Positions 49,523 to 56,831 of a stretch of DNA of 64,000 nucleotides are shown here, in pieces. Both the position numbers and the translations under genes were made by a program. The notes below the pieces were generated by a model, which worked only from the letters and a program-made list of their open reading frames with translations, did not search any database and was not told where the DNA came from. Each line of letters starts with the position of its first letter. Position 1 is the first letter of the stretch. Source of the DNA: Halarcobacter ebronensis (GTDB lineage: Bacteria; Campylobacterota; Campylobacteria; Campylobacterales; Arcobacteraceae); assembly GCF_013201825.1 (NCBI RefSeq), contig NZ_CP053836.1:1302001-1366000 (forward strand). Direction: 5' to 3'.

Positions 49523-50349
49523 GTAAACCTAAAAGAAGTGAAAACTTCTTCCCCCTTTTGGAAGATATTAGTGGTCACTATAAAGAGGTGATTATGGAAA
49601 AAGTATCTGAAGAGAGGATGGAAACACTAGAAGATTATGTAATTAAAGAAGAGAAGATTGAATTCTATTTAAATAAAGATAAATTTCTTTCGGTTATGTC
49701 AATAGCTAAACATCAAAAAGCACATATAATTGGATTTTTGTTAAGTGAAGCAGTGATAAAAAGTGTTGACGATGTAGAAGAGATAAATTTAAGTGAAGAT
49801 GGTTTAAAAGTAGAAGTAATTGCAGAAGTGAGTCAAGAAGGATATGAAAATCTTTTTAAAGAAAAAACCTTGACTTCTGGATGTTGCGTTGGTGTAACAG
49901 GAAATGCAGACAAAGCATTTGAATGTGCTTTTGTAAGTACTGATTATAAAGTTGAGGCAAAAAAAATATTAAACTATATGGTTGAGTTTAATACTCCTAC
50001 AGAACTTTTTTATAAAACTGGGTGTGTTCACACAGCAGAGTTAGTTTTAGAAGATGGAAGTATCTATAAGAGTGAAGATATTGGAAGACATAATGCAATT
50101 GATAAAGTAGTAGGTCAAGCTGCTATGGATAAAAAAGATATTAAAAGATCTGTATTATATTCAAGTGGTAGATTATCACAAGAGATGGTAGTTAAATGTG
50201 TAATGCATAAAATACCAATAGTAGTATCAAAAGCGGCAGTAACCTTTCAAGGAATAAAATCAGCAAATGAGCATGGTATAACAATAATAGGTTTTGCTAG
50301 AAATAGTAAAATGAATGTTTATACACATTCTGGTAGGGTTTATGTCTAA
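49519..50349 (+). CDS. fdhD: Formate dehydrogenase sulfurtransferase FdhD
   Basis: 276 residues. FdhD carries sulfur from a cysteine desulfurase to the molybdenum cofactor of FdhA. Family motifs: FYKTGCVHTAEL, SEDIGRHNAIDKVVG, YSSGRLSQEMVVKC and VVSKAAVTFQG. The cysteine site reads TSGCCVGVTGN, adjacent cysteines rather than the CxxC of E. coli FdhD. It is coupled to fdhC (ATGA overlap). The 5' 41 bases are duplicated after cluster 3 as a fossil. Confidence 0.92.
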   Translation: MSKPKRSENFFPLLEDISGHYKEVIMEKVSEERMETLEDYVIKEEKIEFYLNKDKFLSVMSIAKHQKAHIIGFLLSEAVIKSVDDVEEINLSEDGLKVEVIAEVSQEGYENLFKEKTLTSGCCVGVTGNADKAFECAFVSTDYKVEAKKILNYMVEFNTPTELFYKTGCVHTAELVLEDGSIYKSEDIGRHNAIDKVVGQAAMDKKDIKRSVLYSSGRLSQEMVVKCVMHKIPIVVSKAAVTFQGIKSANEHGITIIGFARNSKMNVYTHSGRVYV

Positions 50350-50680
50350 AACCTCAGAGAGTGCCAGGCGGAATTTAACTCTAGATAATATTCAAAAAGA
50401 GTATATTTTAACCAACTTAGAAGAAGAGAAAAGAATATCCTGTTATAGATTAGCCATAATTGCAAAGAAGATCAATAAAAGTTTTAGTGAAATAGTACAG
50501 GTTATAAACCACATGGAGATTGAAGTTATTAATTGTCAAGATATAGTTTTTAAAAATATAGATTTTAATAATAGACATAATAACAGATTAAAACCAAACT
50601 ACAAGGAAGAACATTTAAGTAGTGATTGTGCACTCCTTTGGGACGAGTTTGTTAAGATAAAAGAAGAGGATAAGTTTTGA
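50342..50680 (+). CDS. Unknown small protein between fdhD and the NifS-like gene
   Basis: 112 residues from the ATG at 50342, inside the fdhD stop region. I do not recognise the family. The N-terminal half (LDNIQKEYILTNLEEEKRISCYRLAIIAKKI) is helical and could form a helix-turn-helix; the C-terminal part is polar, with one cysteine in SSDCALLWDEF. It overlaps both neighbours by a few bases, so it is co-translated with fdhD and the NifS-like gene and probably works with them. Confidence 0.7.
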   Translation: MSKTSESARRNLTLDNIQKEYILTNLEEEKRISCYRLAIIAKKINKSFSEIVQVINHMEIEVINCQDIVFKNIDFNNRHNNRLKPNYKEEHLSSDCALLWDEFVKIKEEDKF

Positions 50681-51654
50681 TAAAATTGAATAGTTTACAA
50701 TATCAAGTATTAGAAGATAGTTTTAAATTGAATGATTTTTCTTTAGATGCTTTAGTTGGTAATGATAATGTTGATGCTCTTTATACAGAGTATAAAAAAA
50801 TGTTTGGCTTTAAAAAGTTAAAAACTTTTGCTTTTTCAAAAGAGGGCTTTTTAGGATTATTTCTTGAACTAAAAGGAAAAATTGCAATTAGTTTAGGAGA
50901 GAGTTTAGCTTTGATTGAAGCGGGTAAACTCTATGAGAGTTTAGGTTTTGAAGTTTTATGGCTTGATTTAAAAAAAGATGGAAAAGTAAATTTATCTACA
51001 TTAGAGAAGAATAATATAGATTTTCTTTTTTTATCTTCTTATGTTATGGATACTTTTGTAAAAACTGATTTAGAAGAAGCAAAAGGTATAACAAGTGCAA
51101 AAATTATCTCAAATGCAAGTGCAAACTTTGATAGTAAAAGTGACATAATCTATTTTGACCTTTATAAACTTGCAGGTTTTTCTCTCTCATCAGTATTGCT
51201 TTTCAATAATGAAGAGTTTGAATTATTACCCTTAGGCTCTTTAGATACTATTGCAGTTAAATTATGTATAGATTCTTTAAAAAGTCAAGAGTTTAACCAC
51301 CAAATGAAAGGGATTTTCCTTGAAAAATTAAAAGAGGTTTTTAAAGAAGATATTTACTTTTTTGTTAAACCAGAAGATACTTTTGATTTCTCTCTTCATT
51401 TTGCTTTAAAAGGTATAAAAGCACGAGAGTTTATAAGAACTTTAGCTCTAAATAAAATCTTTCTTACAAATGGTGAAGGTTGTTCTTTAGGGCTTTCAAA
51501 ACCTTCAAGAATTATACAAGCAATGGGCTATGATGAGACTACAAGTAGAAATGCCATAAATCTCTCTTTTACAGAGGAAATAGAGTTATCAGAAATAGAC
51601 AAGTTAGTAAATCTTATGTATCTTAAATATAAACAAATAAGAATGCTATCTTAG
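50677..51654 (+). CDS. NifS-like (class V aminotransferase fold) protein, degenerate PLP site
   Basis: 325 residues, shorter than the usual 380-400. The C-terminal half matches cysteine desulfurases: GEGCSLGLSKPSRIIQAMGYDETTSRNAIN aligns in two parts with the catalytic-cysteine loop and the following LEPSxVLxAMG region. YKLAGFSL stands where HKxxGPKG has the PLP lysine. The N-terminal DNAATT motif, the PLP-stacking histidine (SLGESLALIE here) and the aspartate of HVDAxQ (ISNASANF here) appear to be missing. Next to fdhD, it may feed or relay sulfur or selenium for FdhA, perhaps not by classical PLP chemistry. Confidence 0.6.
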   Translation: MIKLNSLQYQVLEDSFKLNDFSLDALVGNDNVDALYTEYKKMFGFKKLKTFAFSKEGFLGLFLELKGKIAISLGESLALIEAGKLYESLGFEVLWLDLKKDGKVNLSTLEKNNIDFLFLSSYVMDTFVKTDLEEAKGITSAKIISNASANFDSKSDIIYFDLYKLAGFSLSSVLLFNNEEFELLPLGSLDTIAVKLCIDSLKSQEFNHQMKGIFLEKLKEVFKEDIYFFVKPEDTFDFSLHFALKGIKAREFIRTLALNKIFLTNGEGCSLGLSKPSRIIQAMGYDETTSRNAINLSFTEEIELSEIDKLVNLMYLKYKQIRMLS

Positions 51655-51700
51655 AAAAACACTTCTCATATTTTTTTAAAAATCAAATCAAATATTATTT

Positions 51701-51730
51701 ACAAAACTACAATTTAAAGTGTAGTTTTGT
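51701..51730 (+). terminator. Hairpin after the NifS-like gene
   Basis: ACAAAACTACA and TGTAGTTTTGT form a perfect 11-base-pair stem with an 8-base loop. No long T tract follows, so it may act as a weak terminator or processing site for the cluster 2 transcript. Confidence 0.55.
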
Positions 51731-51803
51731 AACATAAAAATCTTTAAGCCAAAAATAAATTATAATAATTAAGTTTAAATTAACCTTTCCATCTATAAAA
51801 TAG

Positions 51804-51819
51804 GTAAAAAATATTTTAC
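51804..51819. promoter_or_regulatory. FDH-cluster palindrome, copy 3
   Basis: GTAAAAAATATTTTAC, 195 bases before the first gene of cluster 3. Same form as the copies before clusters 1 and 2, but outside the duplicated segment, so it was not brought along by that duplication. Confidence 0.6.
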
Positions 51820-51946
51820 TTAAATGAGCGCAATATAATTAGTATACCGGGTGTATAAGTGGAAAAATTGGCTTTATCTCACAAATATCTATATTAAAAT
51901 CATTTTACACATTAATTTTTTTGGTAAATAAAAGTTATCTATGAAA

Positions 51947-51982
51947 AACCCTTTAAGAGTTTAAAGGAACTTTTAAAGGGTT
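51947..51982 (+). promoter_or_regulatory. Leader hairpin of FDH cluster 3
   Basis: AACCCTTTAA and TTAAAGGGTT pair as in cluster 2. The upstream competing segment AAAGGGTTTTT is absent because the duplication begins just after it, so only one fold remains. Confidence 0.6.
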
Positions 51983-52013
51983 ATTTTGCCCACAATAAGA
52001 AAAGGAGTTTAAT

Positions 52014-52238
52014 ATGGCTAATGAGTTAACTCAAAGAAGAGCCTTTATTAAAAGAGCAGGGATAGCAGCTACAGTGTTAGCTGGGTCAGTAGTGGCGACT
52101 GCAGCGACTTCTGAGAAGAAAGAGAGAGGTACTGGAAGCAACGTAGGGAATGGTGTTGTAACAGGAACTTCAACAAAAAAAGAGATACTTTATAAAAAAA
52201 GTGCCCATTGGGATACCTTTTATAAAGCTGCTAAATAG
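52014..52238 (+). CDS. Small Tat-signal protein of the formate dehydrogenase region, cluster 3
   Basis: 74 residues, identical in protein to the cluster 2 copy; only silent base changes are seen (for example GTT to GTA near 52089). Twin-arginine signal QRRAFIKRAG. First gene of cluster 3, which has no FeS-protein or TorD gene of its own. Confidence 0.88.
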   Translation: MANELTQRRAFIKRAGIAATVLAGSVVATAATSEKKERGTGSNVGNGVVTGTSTKKEILYKKSAHWDTFYKAAK

Positions 52239-52265
52239 TTTATATAGAGGAAGGAGAAGTTTTAA

Positions 52266-55064
52266 ATGAATATGTTAAAAAGCTTTGGAAGAAGAAATTT
52301 TCTTAAGATGGCTTCACTTGCAACAGCTGTAACAGCTACATCTGCCTTTGCTAGCAACAATGTTTTACGGGATGCGACAGAAGAGGAAGTTAAAAATCCT
52401 TTTCCAGGGTCGAAACTTGTTAAAACTGTATGTTCTTACTGTTCTGTAGGCTGCGGAATAGTAGCAGAAGTGCAAAATGGTGTATGGGTAAGACAAGAGG
52501 TGGCACAAGACCATCCAATAAGTCATGGTGGACACTGCTGTAAAGGTGCAGATATGATTGATAAAGTTAGATCTGCAAATAGATTACAGTATCCAATAGA
52601 GAAAGTTGACGGAAAATGGAATAGAGTTACTTGGGATGATGCAATGACTAAAGTAACAGCAAAACTTGTTGAATTAAGAGAAAAGTTTGGTCCAGATTCA
52701 GTTCAATTTATTGGATCTTCTAAAGTAAGTAATGAGCAAGCTTTCTATATTAGAAAATTTGCAGCAATGTTTGGAACTAATAATATAGATCAACAAGCAA
52801 GAATTTGTCATAGCCCAACTGTTGCCGGTGTAGCAAATACATGGGGATATGGTGCTATGACAAACCATATAGGTGATATGCAAAATTCAAAGGCAATCAT
52901 CATTTTCGGAGCGAACCCAGCTTCTAACCACCCAGTTTCAATGCAACATATATTAAAAGCAAAAGAACAAAATGGTGCGAAAATAATTGTAGTAGATCCA
53001 AGATATACAAAAACAGCAGCGAAGTCAGATATCTATTGTAGAATCAGACCAGGTACTGATATAGCATTTATGTATGGGATGATAAGACTAATTAAAGAGA
53101 ATAATTGGTTTGATAAATCATTTATAAATGATAGAGTATATGGGATGGATGAGATTTTTAAAGAGTGTGAAGAGTATACACCAGAAGTAGTTGAGGATAT
53201 TACAGGGTGTCCAAAAGATACCTTTATTCAAGCAACAACTCTATTTGCAAACTCTGATCCAGGTTCATTAATTTGGAATCAAGGATTAACTCAGCACACA
53301 ATAGGTTCATCAAATACAAGATTAGCTTCAATTGTTCAACTTGTATTAGGAAATATGGGTAAACCAGGTGGTGGATGTAATATTTTAAGGGGACATGATA
53401 ATGTTCAAGGGGCAACTGACTTAGGATGTCTTGCAGATACTCTTCCAGGATATTATGGATTAGCAGAGGGTTCATGGAAATATTTTGCAAAGCAGTGGAA
53501 TGTTGATTATGAGTGGTTAAAAGGTAGATTCAAATCTAAAGAGATGATGGAATCAAAAGGGTTTAGTTTAAGTCTTTGGTTACATGGTGTTTTAGATGAA
53601 GAGAATATAGCAAACAATGCAGGAACAAAACTTAAAGCACTTGTTGTAATTGGTAATGGTATCTCAACAATTACCCAAACACATAAAGTAAAAGAGGCAT
53701 TGGATAAGCTAGATATGGTTGTATTTATAGACCCATATGTTAATGATGCAGCGGTTATTACTACAAGAAAAGATAATCTATTTTTACTTCCTGTTGCAAC
53801 TCAAATGGAGACAAGTGGAAGTATTGTAAATACCTCAAGAACAATTCAATGGAGATATCAGGTTGTAGATCCATTATATGAAGCAAAACCTGACCATGAG
53901 ATTTTATTTGATTTTGCAAAGAGAATGGGATTTTATAATGAGTATATTGCAGGAATGGGTAAAGGTGATAAATTTATTTGGCCAGATGATGCAACAAATG
54001 AGATAGCAAGAAGTTTAAAAACTATTGGTATGCAAGGAAGAACTGCTGAGAGAATTAAAAAGCATACAACAAATTGGCACCTATTTGATTCTGTATCTTT
54101 AAAAGGTAAAGGTGTAACAGAACATGAGTATTATGGATTACCATGGCCTTGTTGGACAGAGACACACCCAGGAAGTCCAGTTTTATATAATATAAATCTG
54201 CCAGTAGCACAAGGTGGTATGGGATTTAGAAATAGATTTGGAACTGAAAGAGATGGAGTATCTTTATTATCAGCAGCAGGATCAGCACCAGTTGGAAGTA
54301 GAATAAAAGGTGGATATGCAGAGATAACTTCTAAAAATATAGAAGAGCTTGCAGGAATTAAATTAACAGAAGAAGAGAAAAAAGCAGTAGAGAGTAAAAA
54401 CTGGAAAACAGATGATAGTGGAATATTAGTTAAATATGCACTAAAAGCTGGACTTGCTCCTTATGGAAATGCAAGAGCTAGAACTATTGTTTGGAACTTT
54501 ACAGACCAAATCCCTAAACATAGAGAGCCTTTACACTCTCCAAGACCAGATTTAGTTAAAAAGTATCCAGCGGTTAAAGATAAAAAGAATTTCTTTAGAA
54601 CAGAAGTTAGATATGAGAGCGAACAAAATATACAAGAGTGGGTAAAAAATTATCCAACAAGTATTGTATCAGGGAGAATTGTAATGCACTTTGGTTCTGG
54701 TACAGAGACAAGAGCATCAAAATATTTAGCTGAGTTAAGCCCTGAAATGTATGGTGAGTTACATCCAAACTTTGCAGGTAAACTTGGATTAAATGATGGT
54801 GACATGATGTGGGTTTATGGAACAGCAGAAGGTAAAATAAAAGTTAGATGTAAATATAGTCATAGAGTTGCTGAAAATTCTGTATTTTTACCTCAAAACT
54901 TCTCTGGAATATGGAGTGGTGAAAAGTTAGATTATAGATATCCAGAAAAAACAGCTCCTTATGCTTACGGTGAATCTTCAAACCAAATTACAAGTTATGG
55001 TTTTGATCAAGAGACTGCTTGCCCTGAGACAAAATGTTCACTTGTTAGAATTGAAAAAGCATAA
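52266..55064 (+). CDS. fdhA: Formate dehydrogenase alpha subunit, cysteine form, cluster 3
   Basis: 932 residues. TGT at 52806-52808 gives cysteine 181 where the cluster 1 and 2 genes have TGA (selenocysteine). Tat signal GRRNFLK, [4Fe-4S] cysteines C56, C59, C63 (CSYCSVGC) and intact molybdopterin domains. Long blocks are identical to the cluster 2 gene; others are diverged, with changes around the metal-binding region and the C-terminus. The hairpin after codon 181 has lost one base pair. It should give a selenium-independent enzyme, slower per molecule by what is known of Cys variants. Confidence 0.95.
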   Translation: MNMLKSFGRRNFLKMASLATAVTATSAFASNNVLRDATEEEVKNPFPGSKLVKTVCSYCSVGCGIVAEVQNGVWVRQEVAQDHPISHGGHCCKGADMIDKVRSANRLQYPIEKVDGKWNRVTWDDAMTKVTAKLVELREKFGPDSVQFIGSSKVSNEQAFYIRKFAAMFGTNNIDQQARICHSPTVAGVANTWGYGAMTNHIGDMQNSKAIIIFGANPASNHPVSMQHILKAKEQNGAKIIVVDPRYTKTAAKSDIYCRIRPGTDIAFMYGMIRLIKENNWFDKSFINDRVYGMDEIFKECEEYTPEVVEDITGCPKDTFIQATTLFANSDPGSLIWNQGLTQHTIGSSNTRLASIVQLVLGNMGKPGGGCNILRGHDNVQGATDLGCLADTLPGYYGLAEGSWKYFAKQWNVDYEWLKGRFKSKEMMESKGFSLSLWLHGVLDEENIANNAGTKLKALVVIGNGISTITQTHKVKEALDKLDMVVFIDPYVNDAAVITTRKDNLFLLPVATQMETSGSIVNTSRTIQWRYQVVDPLYEAKPDHEILFDFAKRMGFYNEYIAGMGKGDKFIWPDDATNEIARSLKTIGMQGRTAERIKKHTTNWHLFDSVSLKGKGVTEHEYYGLPWPCWTETHPGSPVLYNINLPVAQGGMGFRNRFGTERDGVSLLSAAGSAPVGSRIKGGYAEITSKNIEELAGIKLTEEEKKAVESKNWKTDDSGILVKYALKAGLAPYGNARARTIVWNFTDQIPKHREPLHSPRPDLVKKYPAVKDKKNFFRTEVRYESEQNIQEWVKNYPTSIVSGRIVMHFGSGTETRASKYLAELSPEMYGELHPNFAGKLGLNDGDMMWVYGTAEGKIKVRCKYSHRVAENSVFLPQNFSGIWSGEKLDYRYPEKTAPYAYGESSNQITSYGFDQETACPETKCSLVRIEKA

Positions 55065-55161
55065 GGTTGTGATAATGAAGAAAATATATATTAACAATTT
55101 AACTGTAAAAACAAAATGTTCGTTAGTGCGAATAGAGAAAGCATAGGGGAAGGGGTAAAAG
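55065..55161 (+). other. Recombination scar between fdhA and fdhB of cluster 3
   Basis: After the fdhA stop there are 46 bases with no match in cluster 2, including an ATG at 55075 that would begin MKKIYINNLTVK. Then 55111-55146 repeats the last 36 bases of cluster 2 fdhA, stop codon included, followed by the same fdhB leader. The result is a short chimeric open frame ending SLVRIEKA. It looks like the seam of a crossover that joined a foreign fdhA to a cluster 2 fdhB. Confidence 0.8.
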
Positions 55162-55755
55162 ATGAGTAAAGAGCCACAATTTGCAAGAATGAAGTTTTAT
55201 TGCGATGAGAACCTGTGTATCGACTGTAACGGATGTGTAGTAGCATGTAAAGAAGCACATGAAGTGCCAGTTGGAGTAAATAGAAGAAAAGTAGTAGCAA
55301 TAAATGAAGGGATAGTAGGTAAAGAGATATCAATATCAATGGCATGTATGCATTGCGCAGATGCACCATGCCAACAAGTGTGCCCAGTAGATTGCTTCTA
55401 TATAAGAACAGATGGGATAGTACTGCATGATAAAGATAAATGTATAGGATGTGGATATTGTCTGTTTGCCTGCCCATTTGGAGCACCACAATTTCCAAAA
55501 GATGGAGCATTTGGAACAAAAGGGAAAATGGATAAATGTACAATGTGTGCAGGTGGACCAGAAGAGACGAACTCACATGAAGAGTTTGAGAAATATGGAC
55601 AAAATAGAATATCAGAAGGGAAAGTTCCAATGTGCGCATCAATGTGTTCAACAAAAGCTTTATTAGTAGGTGATGCTGATGAAGTAGCCTTGATAAAAAC
55701 ATATAGAGCGACACATAAAGGTATAGGTATTGCAACAGAATCGTATGGATGGTAA
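55162..55755 (+). CDS. fdhB: Formate dehydrogenase iron-sulfur subunit, cluster 3
   Basis: 197 residues, identical in protein to fdhB of cluster 2, with the same four [4Fe-4S] motifs. The near absence of silent changes points to recent duplication or continuing gene conversion. Confidence 0.93.
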   Translation: MSKEPQFARMKFYCDENLCIDCNGCVVACKEAHEVPVGVNRRKVVAINEGIVGKEISISMACMHCADAPCQQVCPVDCFYIRTDGIVLHDKDKCIGCGYCLFACPFGAPQFPKDGAFGTKGKMDKCTMCAGGPEETNSHEEFEKYGQNRISEGKVPMCASMCSTKALLVGDADEVALIKTYRATHKGIGIATESYGW

Positions 55756-55760
55756 AAGAG

Positions 55761-56717
55761 ATGAAAAATAGCTCATTTTATCAAAGAAATAAAGCATATA
55801 TACTAACGGCATTAGGACTGTCAATAGTAGGATTTGTGTTTTTGAAGTTCTTAATGATAGTAGATTGGGAATACTTTATAAAATATAAACTTCATATACT
55901 GTTTACAGGGAATTTGGATGGAGTGTTAACTCCACCAACTTCAACCTATGAAGCGATGGTAAATAAAGCCTTTGGACCAGCATATGAAGCCTTTGCCCCA
56001 GAGATAATAAGAGCAAGTAATGAGAGACAACTCTATATCTGGTGGGTGTTCGTGGCAGAGATGTTTATATTCTGTATGATGTACCTGTTTCAAGGAAGAA
56101 AAGAAGCAGTAATAACAAGACCAGAAGATACAGTAAAAGTGTTTGGCTTTTTCCATAGAGTAATAATATGGCTGAATGTAGTAATCATGATAACTCTAAT
56201 AATAACAGGGTTTAATATCACATGGGGATTGAGAAGTGAAGGTGGATTGATACCGTTTTTATTAAGAGGTACCCATGAGATAACAGGATTGCTGTGGTTT
56301 CCTGTGTGGATGATAATGAGTATAATAGCATTTAAAGACTCAAAAATCATTTTTAATAATAGCTTGACAAAAAAAGTGCTTTTACCAGGGAAATATAAGC
56401 CAATGAAGAGGATAATATACTACTTCTTTGTAATTATGGGAGCAGGATTGTTAATAAGTGGATTTGTAATATGGTATTTGCACCCAAGTTCGCTTACAAA
56501 TGCACATTTTATACAATTTAAAAGATTGATGTTATATGTACATTTCGGATCAAGTGTATTGATAATGTTTTTTATAATGGACTTTGTATATTCAACTTTA
56601 GTTGCAGTAAAAGGTAACTTAAAAGGGTTGATAACAGGAAGATATCCAAAAGAGCATTTGGAACAACTAGCACCGGATGTATTAGAAGATATAGAGAGAA
56701 GAGGGGAAAAAGGATGA
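55761..56717 (+). CDS. fdhC: Formate dehydrogenase cytochrome b subunit, cluster 3
   Basis: 318 residues from ATG 55761 (alternative 55749), identical in protein to the cluster 2 FdhC; one silent change was seen (ACA to ACT near 56598). Four haem-binding membrane helices. Its stop overlaps the start of a truncated fdhD fossil. Confidence 0.9.
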   Translation: MKNSSFYQRNKAYILTALGLSIVGFVFLKFLMIVDWEYFIKYKLHILFTGNLDGVLTPPTSTYEAMVNKAFGPAYEAFAPEIIRASNERQLYIWWVFVAEMFIFCMMYLFQGRKEAVITRPEDTVKVFGFFHRVIIWLNVVIMITLIITGFNITWGLRSEGGLIPFLLRGTHEITGLLWFPVWMIMSIIAFKDSKIIFNNSLTKKVLLPGKYKPMKRIIYYFFVIMGAGLLISGFVIWYLHPSSLTNAHFIQFKRLMLYVHFGSSVLIMFFIMDFVYSTLVAVKGNLKGLITGRYPKEHLEQLAPDVLEDIERRGEKG

Positions 56718-56779
56718 GTAAACCTAAAAGAAGTGAAAACTTCTTCCCCCTTTTTTTAGATATAAATATTATATTTTAA
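56714..56779 (+). pseudogene. Truncated fdhD fossil at the duplication edge
   Basis: The first 13 codons of fdhD (MSKPKRSENFFPL) are kept, then the frame runs into unrelated sequence and stops at 56779. It marks the right end of the duplicated segment. Confidence 0.88.
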
Positions 56780-56812
56780 AAGATAAAAAGAGCTTTTCCT
56801 CTTTTTATCTTT
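56779..56812 (+). terminator. Terminator of FDH cluster 3
   Basis: AAAGATAAAAAGAG and CTCTTTTTATCTTT form a perfect 14-base-pair stem with a 6-base loop, between the fdhD fossil and the YedF-like gene. Confidence 0.78.
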
Positions 56813-56831
56813 ATTATAAGAAAGGTAATTT

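Larger units (their letters stand above)
44839..49559 (+). repeat. Segmental duplication, left copy
   Basis: Runs from the middle of the hairpin region before the Tat gene to codon 13-14 of fdhD. The right copy is 51944-56754. The Tat gene, fdhB and fdhC are almost identical at base level between copies; fdhA is a mosaic of identical and diverged blocks. Confidence 0.9.
51655..52013. other. Regulatory gap before FDH cluster 3
   Basis: 359 bases without a gene. It holds the 11-base inverted repeat at 51701-51730, the FDH palindrome at 51804-51819, and from 51944 the left edge of the duplicated segment with a single hairpin. Confidence 0.7.
51944..56754 (+). repeat. Segmental duplication, right copy
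   Basis: Counterpart of 44839-49559. The offset between copies is 7105 bases at the Tat gene, 7113 at fdhA and 7195 from fdhB on. The last jump marks an 82-base extra stretch after fdhA. Identity stops in a run of T after fdhD codon 13. Confidence 0.9.

Noticed and set aside
51824-51850. Possible start fossil of the FeS-protein gene before cluster 3 (ATGAGCGCAATATAA)
   Set aside because: It resembles the cluster 1 start GTGAGCGAATAT for only seven or eight bases, and the spacing to the palindrome differs (4 versus 14 bases). Chance is likely in AT-rich DNA.
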